Of a stretch of 64,000 bases of DNA, positions 27,848 through 37,205 are shown piece after piece. The notes under the pieces were generated by a model that did not search any database, was not told the DNA's origin, and was given only the letters and a program-made list of their open reading frames with translations. Source of the stretch: Amylibacter sp. IMCC11727 (lineage in GTDB: Bacteria > Pseudomonadota > Alphaproteobacteria > Rhodobacterales > Rhodobacteraceae). Location: contig NZ_CP122960.1 in NCBI RefSeq assembly GCF_029854195.1, positions 2,982,001-3,046,000 on the forward strand, written 5' to 3'. How positions within the stretch are numbered: position 1 is the stretch's first letter; each line of letters begins with the position of its first letter. The position numbers and the translations under genes were made by a program.

Positions 27848-29152
27848 ATGGCGCTCGCTCAAGGGGATATTGTCTTTATTGGTTATGATTCCGAAAGTTG
27901 GGACCGTTTTGCGGTGCTGGCCACACGGGATCTCGACGAAGGCGAGGTTGTGCGCATCACCACATCTGATTGGGACAGCGCCAACGGCGATTTCACGGAT
28001 GAAGCCAATTACATCGAATGGACTGTCCCCACAGGGGGCATTCCATCGGGCCAAACCATTATCTTTTCTGAACAAAACGGCAGCACATGGCGCACGGGCA
28101 CACCCGATAACCTCTATTCCAATCAATTCGGCGCACCTGTCGAAGTGGGCGAGGTGAACATCGACGGCCAATCCAATGGCATCACCAACGAAGAGCTGTT
28201 CTTGTTTCAAGGCGATCCGGGTGATCCAGACGTGATTTCAGGCCTCGTCACAAATAACAGCTCCACCGACATTCCACCGGGCCTGACCAGCACAACGGGC
28301 CTTGTGAACATTACAGGCAACAACTCCAACACTGTGGATCTTGCGGAATACAACGGCATTTCCACAGGAACCAAAGCAGAAATCCTCGCCGCTGTCGGCA
28401 ACCCAGCCAACTGGGGACATGAAGGTGGCCGCGAATACAATGGTGGCACAGGCGGCACGACGGCGGGGGAAACCGATCTTCTTGATGGGTTTGATCTGCT
28501 CAACACCACCTTTGATATCATCTGCTTTCCGCCAGGCGTCATGATTACAACCCCAACAGGGGACGTGCCCGTTGAAACTCTGGCCGTTGGCGATCTGGTC
28601 CTAACCGCAGACAACGGCATGCAGCCCATCCGCTGGATTGGTTCCAAACATTTGTCAGGCGCACGCCTCCACGCTTGCGATCATTTCCGCCCTGTCAAAA
28701 TCTCCGCTGGAGCCTTTGGCAACAACCTGCCCGCCAACGACATGTGGGTGTCCCCCCAACATCGCATGCTCGTAAAAGACCGCATTGCGGAATCCCTATT
28801 TGGGCACGCCGAAACGCTCGCCCCTGCAAAGGGCTTGGTAAACGGCAACGACATCATCATTGATCGCAGCGTCACATCAGTTGAATATATCCACCTGCTG
28901 TTTGACACCCACCAAGTGATCTTTGCCAACGGCTGCCAAACCGAAAGTTTTCATCCTGGCAAAACATCAATCAACGGGCTCACAGATGCCGCGCGCAACG
29001 AAGTGTTTGATCTCTTCCCTGAACTGCGCAGCAACCCGTCCCATTTTGGCACAGCCGCACGCCCATCACTCACCATTGCAGAAAGCCAGCTGATCACAGC
29101 TGAACGCACAGGCTATCAACCAACCGCTGCGCCCATCACACACGTCTGGTAA
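27848..29152 (+). CDS. Hint-domain protein with an N-terminal beta-sandwich-like domain
   Basis: A 434-residue protein. Residues about 1-220 are strand-rich and Gly/Asn/Thr rich (GDIVFIGYDSESWDRFAVLA), resembling lamin-tail-like surface domains. Residues about 225-360 are a Hedgehog/intein-type Hint domain: Cys226 in IICFPPGVMITTPTG, then VETLAVGDLVLTADNG, IRWIGSK and WVSPQHRMLV. Members of this Hint family are common in Rhodobacterales, often in RTX-like exported proteins. Self-cleavage is possible but unproven. No signal peptide is present. GGGGA precedes the ATG. Confidence 0.8.
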   Translation: MALAQGDIVFIGYDSESWDRFAVLATRDLDEGEVVRITTSDWDSANGDFTDEANYIEWTVPTGGIPSGQTIIFSEQNGSTWRTGTPDNLYSNQFGAPVEVGEVNIDGQSNGITNEELFLFQGDPGDPDVISGLVTNNSSTDIPPGLTSTTGLVNITGNNSNTVDLAEYNGISTGTKAEILAAVGNPANWGHEGGREYNGGTGGTTAGETDLLDGFDLLNTTFDIICFPPGVMITTPTGDVPVETLAVGDLVLTADNGMQPIRWIGSKHLSGARLHACDHFRPVKISAGAFGNNLPANDMWVSPQHRMLVKDRIAESLFGHAETLAPAKGLVNGNDIIIDRSVTSVEYIHLLFDTHQVIFANGCQTESFHPGKTSINGLTDAARNEVFDLFPELRSNPSHFGTAARPSLTIAESQLITAERTGYQPTAAPITHVW

Positions 29153-29251
29153 TCCTCCGCCCACATCCTTGTGAAGCAATAGACCTTGCGGCCCGTTCTC
29201 TTGGTATGCTTTTAAATCAAATGACTTTTCAGATCGTTTAGGGACTTTCAC

Positions 29252-30421
29252 ATGAAACCACTTTTGACCGCAGCCATTCTTTTGCTCGGCGCAACCCAAG
29301 CACAGGCACAATCCTGCGGTGGATCGTTCAGTTCCTTCCTCAAGGGTGTAAAATCCGAAGCCGTTTCAAACGGCACCGCAGCGGGCACAGTGGATAAATT
29401 TCTGGCTAACGCTCGCATAGATCAAAAGGTGCTTAAGGCGGATCGCTCGCAAGGTGTGTTCAAACTCAACTTCACCCAATTTGCCCAACGGGTCATCAGC
29501 GCCAGCCGCCTGTCCAAAGGCAAAGCAAACCGCAAAAAATACAACAAAACCCTGACCAAAGTGCAAAACACCTACGGCGTTGATCCTGCCGTGATGCTTG
29601 CGTTTTGGGCGCTCGAAACGGATTACGGTGCGTTTCAAGGCAACTTCAACACACTGAACGCACTGCTTACGCTCAGCCATGATTGCCGCCGCCCCGAATT
29701 GTTCCGCCCGCATATTTTTGCCGCGCTCGAACTTTACAAACGTGGTGATTTTTCACCCACCAAAACTACAGGCGCTTGGGCTGGTGAAATCGGCATGGTG
29801 CAAATGCTGCCAGGCGATATCATTACGCGCGGCGTTGATGGCGACGGTGATGGGCAGGTTTCGCTGAAAACCTCCGCACCCGATGCGCTAATGTCTGGGG
29901 CAAATGTCATCGCTGGCCACGGCTGGCGGGCCAATGAACCGTGGCTTGTGGAAATCACCGTTCCAAGCGATCTTGATTGGTCTCAAACTGGCCTTGATAA
30001 ATCCATGACCGTATCCGAATGGGCCGCACGCGGAGTTAAGGCGCGGGGCGACATGCCAAACGGCGCATTGCAAGCTTCTGTTCTTTTGCCACAAGGGCGC
30101 AAAGGTCCAGCCTTCCTCGCACTGCCAAATTTCAAAGTGTACTTTGAGTGGAACAAATCCTTCGTCTACGTGACCACAGCTGCCTATTTCGCCACGCGGA
30201 TCGCAGGCGCTCCTCGATTCATTGAAGGCAATCCAGACCCATCCCTGACCGACAGTCAGATGAAATCCCTGCAACGCAAACTGGCTGCACGCGGATATGA
30301 TGTGGGCAAAATCGACGGCATCTTAGGGGCCAGAACCCGCGCCGCCGTTCAGGCCGAACAGGCCCGCCTTGGTATGCCCGCCGACGCATGGCCGACCAAA
30401 CAGCTTTTGCAAAAACTCTAG
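29252..30421 (+). CDS. MltB-type lytic murein transglycosylase with peptidoglycan-binding domain
   Basis: It cleaves glycan strands to 1,6-anhydro-muropeptides in the periplasm. The signal peptide ends at about residue 19 (ATQAQA). The catalytic domain carries ALETDYGAFQGNFNT, with the catalytic Glu near residue 122, and GEIGMVQMLP, followed by the family's Asp/Gly calcium-loop-like GVDGDGDGQVSL. The last 70 residues are a PG_binding_1 domain (MKSLQRKLAARGYDVGKIDG). Length is 389 residues. Its stop overlaps the convergent gene by 4 nt. Confidence 0.93.
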   Translation: MKPLLTAAILLLGATQAQAQSCGGSFSSFLKGVKSEAVSNGTAAGTVDKFLANARIDQKVLKADRSQGVFKLNFTQFAQRVISASRLSKGKANRKKYNKTLTKVQNTYGVDPAVMLAFWALETDYGAFQGNFNTLNALLTLSHDCRRPELFRPHIFAALELYKRGDFSPTKTTGAWAGEIGMVQMLPGDIITRGVDGDGDGQVSLKTSAPDALMSGANVIAGHGWRANEPWLVEITVPSDLDWSQTGLDKSMTVSEWAARGVKARGDMPNGALQASVLLPQGRKGPAFLALPNFKVYFEWNKSFVYVTTAAYFATRIAGAPRFIEGNPDPSLTDSQMKSLQRKLAARGYDVGKIDGILGARTRAAVQAEQARLGMPADAWPTKQLLQKL

Positions 30422-30843
30422 GGCGCGTAAAACGCACCCAGCTGATTGGTGCAGGGCGCTGCAAGCGGATCAAAGAACTCAACGTATTCAATCGGATCAC
30501 CCGTTTCCTGCGCCGCGATCACATTGGTAGACATGGCAAAGCGGTGAATCATGAACTGCGCCACCCAGTCTTGCGCTGAATAGCCGGCCTCAAGCCCGAA
30601 ATTTGTATCCAGAAAATACAGCGTTAACGGCGTATCCAGCTTGGTTTCAACGCGCAAAAACGCATCCGCATCCGCCAAAAACGCTTCCGCCTCTGCACTA
30701 CGCCCCGCATCGCCATAAACCTCTGCTAATGCAGCGCGTCCCAGTTCCACAAACCCTTTGGGCTTGCGCGAAAACACACCAAAACCAACAGCCCCAACAA
30801 CCGCTGTTCCAGCAATTAATACCATGCGCCGTGACATCTGCAT
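30418..30843 (-). CDS. Small Tat-like signal protein paired with GMC oxidoreductase
   Basis: A 141-residue protein whose N-terminus (SRRMVLIAGTAVVGAVGFGV) looks like a twin-arginine signal. The mature part is helical and acidic (LGRAALAEVYGDAGRSAEAE) and ends PCTNQLGAFYAP. Its ATG directly abuts the stop codon of the GMC gene (TAAATG), so the two should be made together. Flavin dehydrogenases of the gluconate/fructose/sorbitol type often have such a small Tat subunit that carries the flavoprotein across the membrane. I infer a comparable role. I do not recognise the family from sequence alone. Confidence 0.6.
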   Translation of the reverse strand: MQMSRRMVLIAGTAVVGAVGFGVFSRKPKGFVELGRAALAEVYGDAGRSAEAEAFLADADAFLRVETKLDTPLTLYFLDTNFGLEAGYSAQDWVAQFMIHRFAMSTNVIAAQETGDPIEYVEFFDPLAAPCTNQLGAFYAP

Positions 30844-32229
30844 TTAAACGCTCCGTCCTGCCCGCATCGACAACGCCGATAACGTCAATGTTGGATTGGC
30901 GGGCGGTCCAGATGGAAATGCCCCCGCACCCAGTGCAAACACATTGCGCACCGAATGCAGCCGCATATCCGCATCCGTCACGCTGGTTTCAGGATCATCT
31001 CCCATGCGATGGGTCCCCTGAATGTGATCTTCGGAAATCAAACGCGCACTCACATTCATCGCTTCAATTTGGAACGGCACCACATCGGGCAATCGCTCCA
31101 CCGCCCAATCCAGCGCATCAAACGCATATTTGGAATGCCCCTGCCACACGGTCGCGGCGTCTCCATCTTTTAGCACCACACGGTTATCCGCTTGCGGCAG
31201 GTCTTCGGCAATCAGCTTTATCTTCACGCGTTCTGCCCAACGTCCTTTTACAGGGCGGATCGGCGCAGGCGCGTTGTGGTTTTCCATCAAAACCGCCCCA
31301 TGGGTTTTGCGGTGATCTCCGTCATATAAATCATAACCATGCCCTGTGATCGACGTCCCGCCAAAGAAGTTCCCTTCCCCGGGCCCCGTATCAATCATCG
31401 CAACCACGGCCACCTGCTCATGCAGATACCGCCCCAACGCCGCGTTCTTCACACCACTGCGCATCAATATCGCAGCATTGAAAATGGCGTTCGTCCCAAG
31501 GGCCACCATGTCCGCCGAAATAGTATGCTCCACCCCATCCGCGCTTCGCACCACGACACCGCTGGCCACACCGTTGGTGATATCAATGGAACGCACCTCG
31601 GCCCCAACCACAAGGGTCACACTGTCCCGTTCAAAATGGCTCAGCCCGTTCAGGATCGAAAATTTCGCATCCACAGGGCACAGGTTACAAATGCCGTTGG
31701 CACAGCATTGCGGCCGCGTGCCCCCATTGGCCCGCGCCGTCGGATGAGGCACCCAATTGCGTGAATGGCGCTGCAGTGCCACATCACTGCGGCTCAGGAC
31801 ATGAGGTTCAAACGGAAACGGCCCAGAACGCGGCAAAATGTGATCTGTCCCACCGCCAGCCACCTCCATCACCGCTTCCACTTCCCCATAAAGCGGCTCC
31901 AACTCGGCATAGCTCAACGGCCAATCCATCCCCACACCATATCGGCTTTGCAATGCAAAGTCGTTTGGGTGAAACCGTGGCGATGCCGCCCACCTCCAAT
32001 TGGAATTGCCCCCAAACACCGTATGCGCCTTCCAATGCTTCAAATACCCAGACGTGTTCTCAACGGGAATATCTTCTTCAACTTGAATATTGCGCTTCAA
32101 CTGATCCGCATGGGGTTGCACCTGCCCCTTTTCCAACACCAGCACCCGCAGGTTTTCGGGCAACTCGCGCAGGAAAAACATCGCAGCAAAGCTCGACCCA
32201 GCGATCACCACATCCCAGTGATCCGTCAC
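30844..32229 (-). CDS. GMC-family FAD oxidoreductase
   Basis: A 461-residue flavoprotein. The FAD-binding beta-alpha-beta start is DVVIAGSSFAAMFFLREL, with the usual glycines partly replaced. The family C-terminal motif is present (GTHRMG, then NVFALGAGAFPSGPPANPTLT), as is a cysteine-rich loop (CCANGICNLC). The cysteine loop is like that of larger GMC/choline-dehydrogenase-type subunits. The substrate is probably a polyol or sugar-type alcohol, not assignable. The start is GTG at 32229. It is immediately followed by the small Tat-like gene. Confidence 0.82.
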   Translation of the reverse strand: MTDHWDVVIAGSSFAAMFFLRELPENLRVLVLEKGQVQPHADQLKRNIQVEEDIPVENTSGYLKHWKAHTVFGGNSNWRWAASPRFHPNDFALQSRYGVGMDWPLSYAELEPLYGEVEAVMEVAGGGTDHILPRSGPFPFEPHVLSRSDVALQRHSRNWVPHPTARANGGTRPQCCANGICNLCPVDAKFSILNGLSHFERDSVTLVVGAEVRSIDITNGVASGVVVRSADGVEHTISADMVALGTNAIFNAAILMRSGVKNAALGRYLHEQVAVVAMIDTGPGEGNFFGGTSITGHGYDLYDGDHRKTHGAVLMENHNAPAPIRPVKGRWAERVKIKLIAEDLPQADNRVVLKDGDAATVWQGHSKYAFDALDWAVERLPDVVPFQIEAMNVSARLISEDHIQGTHRMGDDPETSVTDADMRLHSVRNVFALGAGAFPSGPPANPTLTLSALSMRAGRSV

Positions 32230-32328
32230 AACGTCTGTCAGGGGTTTCGTGGTGAAAATGATAGGGCTCCTTTGCGGTTGATCCGTTTAGAATCCATTCC
32301 GCCCCCACGATCAAGCCTTAGGTTGGTT

Positions 32329-35300
32329 CTAGCCCACCATCTGTTCGGCTTGGGTCAGGTCCACACTCACCAATTGGCTCACGCCCAACTCTGCCATGGT
32401 CACACCGAACAAGCGGTCCATCCGCGCCATAGTCACCGCATGGTGCGTGATAATCAGGAACCGCGTGTCCGTGCGGCGCGTCATTTCATCCAGCAGATCA
32501 CAGAACCGCGTCACGTTCGCATCATCGAGCGGCGCATCCACCTCGTCCAGCACACAGACCGGTGATGGATTGGCCAAGAACACCGCAAAAATCAACGACA
32601 GCGCGGTCAACGTTTGCTCCCCACCTGACAACAGGCTCAACGTCGACAATTTCTTACCAGGTGGCTGGCACATAATCTCAAGCCCAGCTTCCAGCGGATC
32701 ATCGCTTTCCACCAGAACAAGGTTCGCATCACCGCCACCAAACAAATGCTTAAACAACGTGGCAAAATTCGAATTCACCTCATCGAACGCCGCCAACAAC
32801 CGCTCGCGCCCTTCTTTGTTCAGGCTGGCAATCCCCGTGCGCAACGCCTTGATCGCTTCTTCCAGATCAGATTTCTCCGTGACCAGCGCATCGCGTTCTT
32901 CGGTCACTTCCTTCGCGTCTTCTTCGGCCCGCAGGTTTACTGCACCGAGCGCATCACGCTGGCGACGCAACCGTGCAACATCATTTTCAATGGCCTGTGC
33001 AGGGGGCATATCCTCTGGGTCTGCTTGCAAAGTTTCCAGCAGCTTCTCAGGTGAACATTCCAGCTCTTCGCGAATACGATCCGCCGCCGTTTCCACCTGC
33101 ACCCGCGCCGCATCTGCCACCGCATCCGCTCGTGCCCGTGCTTCTCGCGCCTCAGATGCCGCGCGCTCTGCGTCCCGCTCGCCCTGCTCGGCTTGGCGCA
33201 GGTTGGTTTCTGCAACGGCCAACGCATCGGACGCATCTTTCAACCGCGCCTCGGCCTTTTCAATTTCGCGGCCCAACTCTTCGCGCTTGGCAAGAATTTC
33301 TTCAGGCGCAGCGGTGGCATCTTTCAACTCCACCTCAGACGCCTCTTTGCGCGAAGCCAGTTCTGCAATCCGCGCCTCGGCTGTTTCCAACCGATGCCGC
33401 CACCCAGACACTTCTTTGGTGATTTCCTGACGCCGTTTGGTTCGCGCTTCGCCGTCACGACGTTGCTCATCGTAAAGCGACCGTTTCGTCAGCATCGTCA
33501 TACGCGCGGCTTCTACCGCCACCTTCAACGCTTCGGCGGTTTCGCGTGCCGCGTCAAGATCACCCAGATCGCGCACCGCTGTTTCCGCTTCTTTCACTGT
33601 GGCCGAAGCCGCCAGTGTTTCTTCGCGCAACCGTGTTTCTGCCAGAGTTTGCGTTTCAACCTTGCCAGACAACATATCGCGATCCGCCTCGGCACGGCTC
33701 ATGGCCCGTGTCGCGGCTGTCGCTGCTTCATCCGCTACCTTACGCGCACGCCGCGCTTCTTGATCGGCCGCAATCGTGGCTTGCAGGGCCGCATGGACTG
33801 CATCGAAATCCGCCCGCGCCTTGGCCGCTGCATCTGCCGCAACACTGTGCGCCCCGCGCAGGTCTTCCAATCGGTTCACCTGCTGCAAACGCAATGCCGC
33901 CGCACTTGGCGCATCATCTGCCCCTGCGCGAAACCCGTCCCAGCGCCACAGATCACCTTCAACGGACACCAACCGTTGACCGGGCTGCAAATCCGCCTGC
34001 AACCGCGCCCCGTCGGCCCGCGCCACAACCCCAATCTGGCTCAACCGCCGTGCCAAAACATCTGGGGCTGTCACATGCCCGCCCAGCGCCGCGGCCCCAG
34101 CGGGCAACGCCGCCACACCAGAATAGCTCGGCATTTGCGCCCAGCCAGAAATTCCATCCGCACCCACAACAGGCGCTTTCAAATCATCCGCCAATGCCGC
34201 GCCCAGTGCCGCTTCATACCCTTTATCGGCACGCACATCATCCAGAACCTGCGCACCGCCCGATTGGTCCCGCGCGATCACACGCTCAAGCGCCGCAACC
34301 TCGGCATTCAATGCGTTGGCTTCACCTTCTGCTTCGGACAAGGCGGCCCGTGCTTCTGAATCTTTGGATTGCTCCTCTGCACGTCTTGCCTCAATGTCGC
34401 CAAGCGTGGTTTCCGCCTTTAACGCGGCTTCCTGCGCTACACCGTATGTGGTGCTGGCCTCGGCCAAACGCTGTTCAGCTTCCGCCAAACCGTCCTTCGC
34501 TTTGGTCACAGACTCTGCCGCCGCTTCGGATTGCTCAGCACGCGACGCCAAAACCTGTTTCGCATCCGACAACATCCGATGCGCCGATTGGTGCCGTGCC
34601 GCCAACCGCGCCACGTCTTCGTTGTGGCGATCCAAATCGGATTCTTTTTCTTGCATCACAGCAGCGGCATCATGGGCTTCGGCCCCCGCCGCTTCGATCC
34701 GCTCATCCTGACCTTCAGAGGCTTTTACAATTGCCTCAAATTCCCAGTCGAGCCGTTTGATGGTTTCTTCCGCATCACGGTTCAAACCGCTTTCACGTTC
34801 GATGTCTTTGCCCAGCTGTTCAATCCGACCGCGCAACGTATCAATCGCCGCCCGCGCCCGATTTTCCTGATCCCCCAGCGCATCCCGCTCCACACGCAAC
34901 CGCTGTACAATCGCACCCGCAACGGCTTCTTCTTCGCGCAACGGAGGCACTTTGCCTTCCAAATCCATGCGCAACTTTGCCGCCTGTGCCGCGCCGCCCT
35001 GACCAGATGCCGCCAGCTTGGTCGCAGCCGTCAACTGCTCAATCGCTGCGGCCAGCGCCAAATCCGCCTCGCGCCAACGACGATACAACAACAATCCTTC
35101 GGACTGCCGCAATTCATCAAGGATAGACCGATACCGCGCCGCCTGCCGTGCTTGCCGCGCCAACGTGTTCAACTGACTATCCAGCTGTTCAATCACATCA
35201 TCGACACGGGCAAGGTTGGTTTCCGCCCCGTTCAGCTTCAACTCCGCCTCATGGCGACGCTGATACAAACCACTGATCCCCGCCGCTTCTTCCAACACGC

Positions 35301-35784
35301 GACGGCGGTTTTTGGGCTTCGCGTTGATCAGTTCCGAAATCTGCCCTTGGCGCACCAATGCAGGGGAATGTGCGCCAGTGGACGCATCTGCAAACAACAT
35401 CTGCACATCGCGCGCACGGGTGTCTTTGCCGTTGGTTTTATAGGCAGACCCCGCATCGCGCGTGATGCGCCGAATTACCTCTAGCGTGTCCTGATCATTA
35501 AACGCCGCAGGGGCCAGCCGGTCGCTGTTGTCCAACTGCAAGGCAACTTCTGCGTAATTGCGTGCAGGGCGCGTGGCTGCCCCCGCAAAAATTACGTCTT
35601 CCATGCCACCACCGCGCATGGCTGTGGGGCGGTTTTCCCCCATGACCCAACGCAACGCTTCGAGCAGATTCGACTTCCCGCAACCATTAGGCCCCACAAC
35701 ACCCGTCAGCCCGTCCGAGATCACCAACTCGGTCGGATCCACAAAGCTTTTGAAGCCCGTGAGACGAATTTTGGAAAACTGCAA
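32329..35784 (-). CDS. smc: Chromosome segregation ATPase SMC
   Basis: A chromosome condensation and segregation ATPase working with ScpA/ScpB. At 1151 residues it has the full layout: the N-terminal head with Walker A GPNGCGKSN near residue 32, a long coiled coil, a hinge at about 510-650 (GAQVLDDVRADKGYEAAL), a second coiled coil, and the C-terminal head with LSGGEQ near 1050 and Walker B VCVLDEVDAPLDD near 1078. The start is TTG (MQFSKIRLTGFKSF), because this matches the family N-terminus and AGGG lies upstream. It is followed, going leftward, by a 99-base gap to the GMC gene. Confidence 0.97.
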   Translation of the reverse strand: MQFSKIRLTGFKSFVDPTELVISDGLTGVVGPNGCGKSNLLEALRWVMGENRPTAMRGGGMEDVIFAGAATRPARNYAEVALQLDNSDRLAPAAFNDQDTLEVIRRITRDAGSAYKTNGKDTRARDVQMLFADASTGAHSPALVRQGQISELINAKPKNRRRVLEEAAGISGLYQRRHEAELKLNGAETNLARVDDVIEQLDSQLNTLARQARQAARYRSILDELRQSEGLLLYRRWREADLALAAAIEQLTAATKLAASGQGGAAQAAKLRMDLEGKVPPLREEEAVAGAIVQRLRVERDALGDQENRARAAIDTLRGRIEQLGKDIERESGLNRDAEETIKRLDWEFEAIVKASEGQDERIEAAGAEAHDAAAVMQEKESDLDRHNEDVARLAARHQSAHRMLSDAKQVLASRAEQSEAAAESVTKAKDGLAEAEQRLAEASTTYGVAQEAALKAETTLGDIEARRAEEQSKDSEARAALSEAEGEANALNAEVAALERVIARDQSGGAQVLDDVRADKGYEAALGAALADDLKAPVVGADGISGWAQMPSYSGVAALPAGAAALGGHVTAPDVLARRLSQIGVVARADGARLQADLQPGQRLVSVEGDLWRWDGFRAGADDAPSAAALRLQQVNRLEDLRGAHSVAADAAAKARADFDAVHAALQATIAADQEARRARKVADEAATAATRAMSRAEADRDMLSGKVETQTLAETRLREETLAASATVKEAETAVRDLGDLDAARETAEALKVAVEAARMTMLTKRSLYDEQRRDGEARTKRRQEITKEVSGWRHRLETAEARIAELASRKEASEVELKDATAAPEEILAKREELGREIEKAEARLKDASDALAVAETNLRQAEQGERDAERAASEAREARARADAVADAARVQVETAADRIREELECSPEKLLETLQADPEDMPPAQAIENDVARLRRQRDALGAVNLRAEEDAKEVTEERDALVTEKSDLEEAIKALRTGIASLNKEGRERLLAAFDEVNSNFATLFKHLFGGGDANLVLVESDDPLEAGLEIMCQPPGKKLSTLSLLSGGEQTLTALSLIFAVFLANPSPVCVLDEVDAPLDDANVTRFCDLLDEMTRRTDTRFLIITHHAVTMARMDRLFGVTMAELGVSQLVSVDLTQAEQMVG

Positions 35785-35881
35785 GTCGCGCTGCCCTGTT
35801 GATTCTTAGTTATCGACCAAATTCTTGGCCCATCGGCCATGAGTCAACCAAAAACCCCTGCATTTAGCCTGATGAGCAGAG

Positions 35882-35890
35882 TTATCCACA
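35882..35890 (+). other. Perfect DnaA box upstream of smc
   Basis: TTATCCACA, identical to the consensus DnaA box, lies in the gap between the divergent smc gene and the cobalamin riboswitch. It is single, and the region does not otherwise look like an origin. A chance match or a regulatory site is likely. Confidence 0.3.
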
Positions 35891-36029
35891 AGATATTGGC
35901 GTTTTCGGCAATTTTTCTCGTTTCCCCCACGCCGTAAAAATCCCGCACTATGTCGGAATCCTTCTTGCGCCTGCCTCCAATTGATTGCACAAAGATCGTG
36001 CAAGGTTCCTCATTCAAACGCCAAGCGTT

Positions 36030-36200
36030 GAGGATTAATTGGGAATGTGGTGCAGGCGGACCGATATCAGGGGCCTAAATCCACAACCGCCCCCGCGACT
36101 GTAAGCGGCGAGCGATGTCTGAAAATACCACTGCGGCAACGCGGGAAGGTCAGACAAAGCGTTGAGCCGCAAGTCAGGAGACCAGCCGAGCGAGAGACCT
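36030..36200 (+). ncRNA. Cobalamin (adenosylcobalamin) riboswitch
   Basis: The leader carries the expected conserved blocks in order: GGGAATGTGGTG near 36041, CCGCCCCCGCGACTGTAAGCGG near 36088-36106, CCACTG near 36128, GGGAAGG near 36143, and the B12 box AAGTCAGGAGACCAGCC at 36171-36187. High cobalamin should close it and reduce expression of cbtB and, by read-through, the cobalt uptake genes. It ends about 40 nt before the cbtB start codon. Confidence 0.95.
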
Positions 36201-36241
36201 TAACCCATACTGTCGGGAGTGGCAGTGAAGGAGACCAAGAT

Positions 36242-36424
36242 ATGAAAAACGAAGCTAAAGTAGCCGTTCAAACTCAAAGCCTGTCAAAAACAAACATGAT
36301 GGTAATCGCATTCGCCGCGTTTGTTGGCTTGGGTATCATCGCCATCACAGGTCACGTTCAAGCAGCAGCCTTGCACGACGCAGCACACGATGTGCGTCAC
36401 GCAACCGGCTTTCCTTGCCACTAA
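36242..36424 (+). CDS. cbtB: Cobalt uptake subunit CbtB
   Basis: A 60-residue single-pass membrane protein with the helix MMVIAFAAFVGLGIIAITGH and a C-terminal HDAAHDVRHATGFPCH tail, whose histidines and final CH are the family's probable metal site. It pairs with CbtA in a small B12-riboswitch-controlled cobalt importer. AAGGAG precedes the ATG. A longer in-frame reading from 36047 would run through the riboswitch and is rejected. Confidence 0.93.
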   Translation: MKNEAKVAVQTQSLSKTNMMVIAFAAFVGLGIIAITGHVQAAALHDAAHDVRHATGFPCH

Positions 36425-36525
36425 ATCTCCTGCGCTGCTGAACCGCAGTGCGTTCAATACACTTCAGTTGGCACAGCCGGATCGCATCCTTGCGTTCGGG
36501 CCAACTGCGTATGTTAGGCTTTGAA

Positions 36526-37203
36526 ATGCTCACACGGATCATCACGACCGCCCTGTTTGCGGGCTTTATCGCAGGCGTCCTTGCCGCGATCCTCCAATTC
36601 CTCCTCGTACAACCCCTCTTGCTGCACGCCGAACTGTTTGAAGGCGGCGACCTTACGCACTTTGGCGCTTCGGGCGCTGGCACGGCGGCCCACGCTCCGT
36701 GGCCAGGCATTGATCCGATACGCGATATGCTGAGCGTCGTGTTCACCGCGCTGATCTACACAGGCTATGCCTTCCTGCTCGTGGCTGCTGTCGCATTTGC
36801 AGCAGATCGCGGCCACGACATTACACCGCGCACAGGCCTCATCTGGGGCGTTGCAGGTTTTGTCGCGGTGCAACTCGCCCCAGCCATGGGCTTGCCCCCA
36901 GAACTTCCAGGCGCAGGTGCAGCAGATGTTGCCCCACGCCAAGTTTGGTGGTTTGGCACGCTCTTTGCCACAGGCCTCGGCCTCTGGCTTATCGCCTTTG
37001 GCCAAAGCGCCGTGTCATGGATCATCGGCGCAGCTGCGCTTGCGGTGCCCCACATTATCGGCGCACCGCAACCTGATCTGTTGGTGGGCCCTGTACCACC
37101 GGAAATCGCTGCTCACTTTGCCGCGCGCGCACTTGGCACGGGTCTTGTCGCTTGGGTCATTCTCGGTGGTCTCGTCGGCTACTTCTGGAACAAAGAGGCC
37201 TAA
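36526..37203 (+). CDS. cbtA: Cobalt uptake subunit CbtA
   Basis: A 225-residue membrane protein with about five hydrophobic helices (ALFAGFIAGVLAAILQFL; FTALIYTGYAFLLVAAVAF; GLIWGVAGFVAVQLAPAMGL; FGTLFATGLGLWLIAFG). HAELFEGGDLTHFGASGAG lies in the first external loop. The arrangement after cbtB is characteristic. ATG at 36526 gives a normal first helix; ATG 36511, five residues earlier, is an alternative. It lies 101 bases after cbtB and directly before the His-rich gene. Confidence 0.9.
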   Translation: MLTRIITTALFAGFIAGVLAAILQFLLVQPLLLHAELFEGGDLTHFGASGAGTAAHAPWPGIDPIRDMLSVVFTALIYTGYAFLLVAAVAFAADRGHDITPRTGLIWGVAGFVAVQLAPAMGLPPELPGAGAADVAPRQVWWFGTLFATGLGLWLIAFGQSAVSWIIGAAALAVPHIIGAPQPDLLVGPVPPEIAAHFAARALGTGLVAWVILGGLVGYFWNKEA

Positions 37204-37205
37204 CA

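Noticed and set aside
30418..30843. A lipoprotein reading for the small GMC partner
   Set aside because: No lipobox cysteine follows the hydrophobic segment; the twin-arginine pattern fits better.
35882..35890. Single perfect DnaA box as a replication origin
   Set aside because: Only one box, no A+T-rich unwinding tract or box cluster and no dnaA/dnaN/hemE neighbours, so an origin is not supported.
35806..36003. A 65-codon open frame upstream of smc on the minus strand
   Set aside because: No ribosome binding site of note, no recognisable domain, and it covers the DnaA-box region; most likely non-coding.
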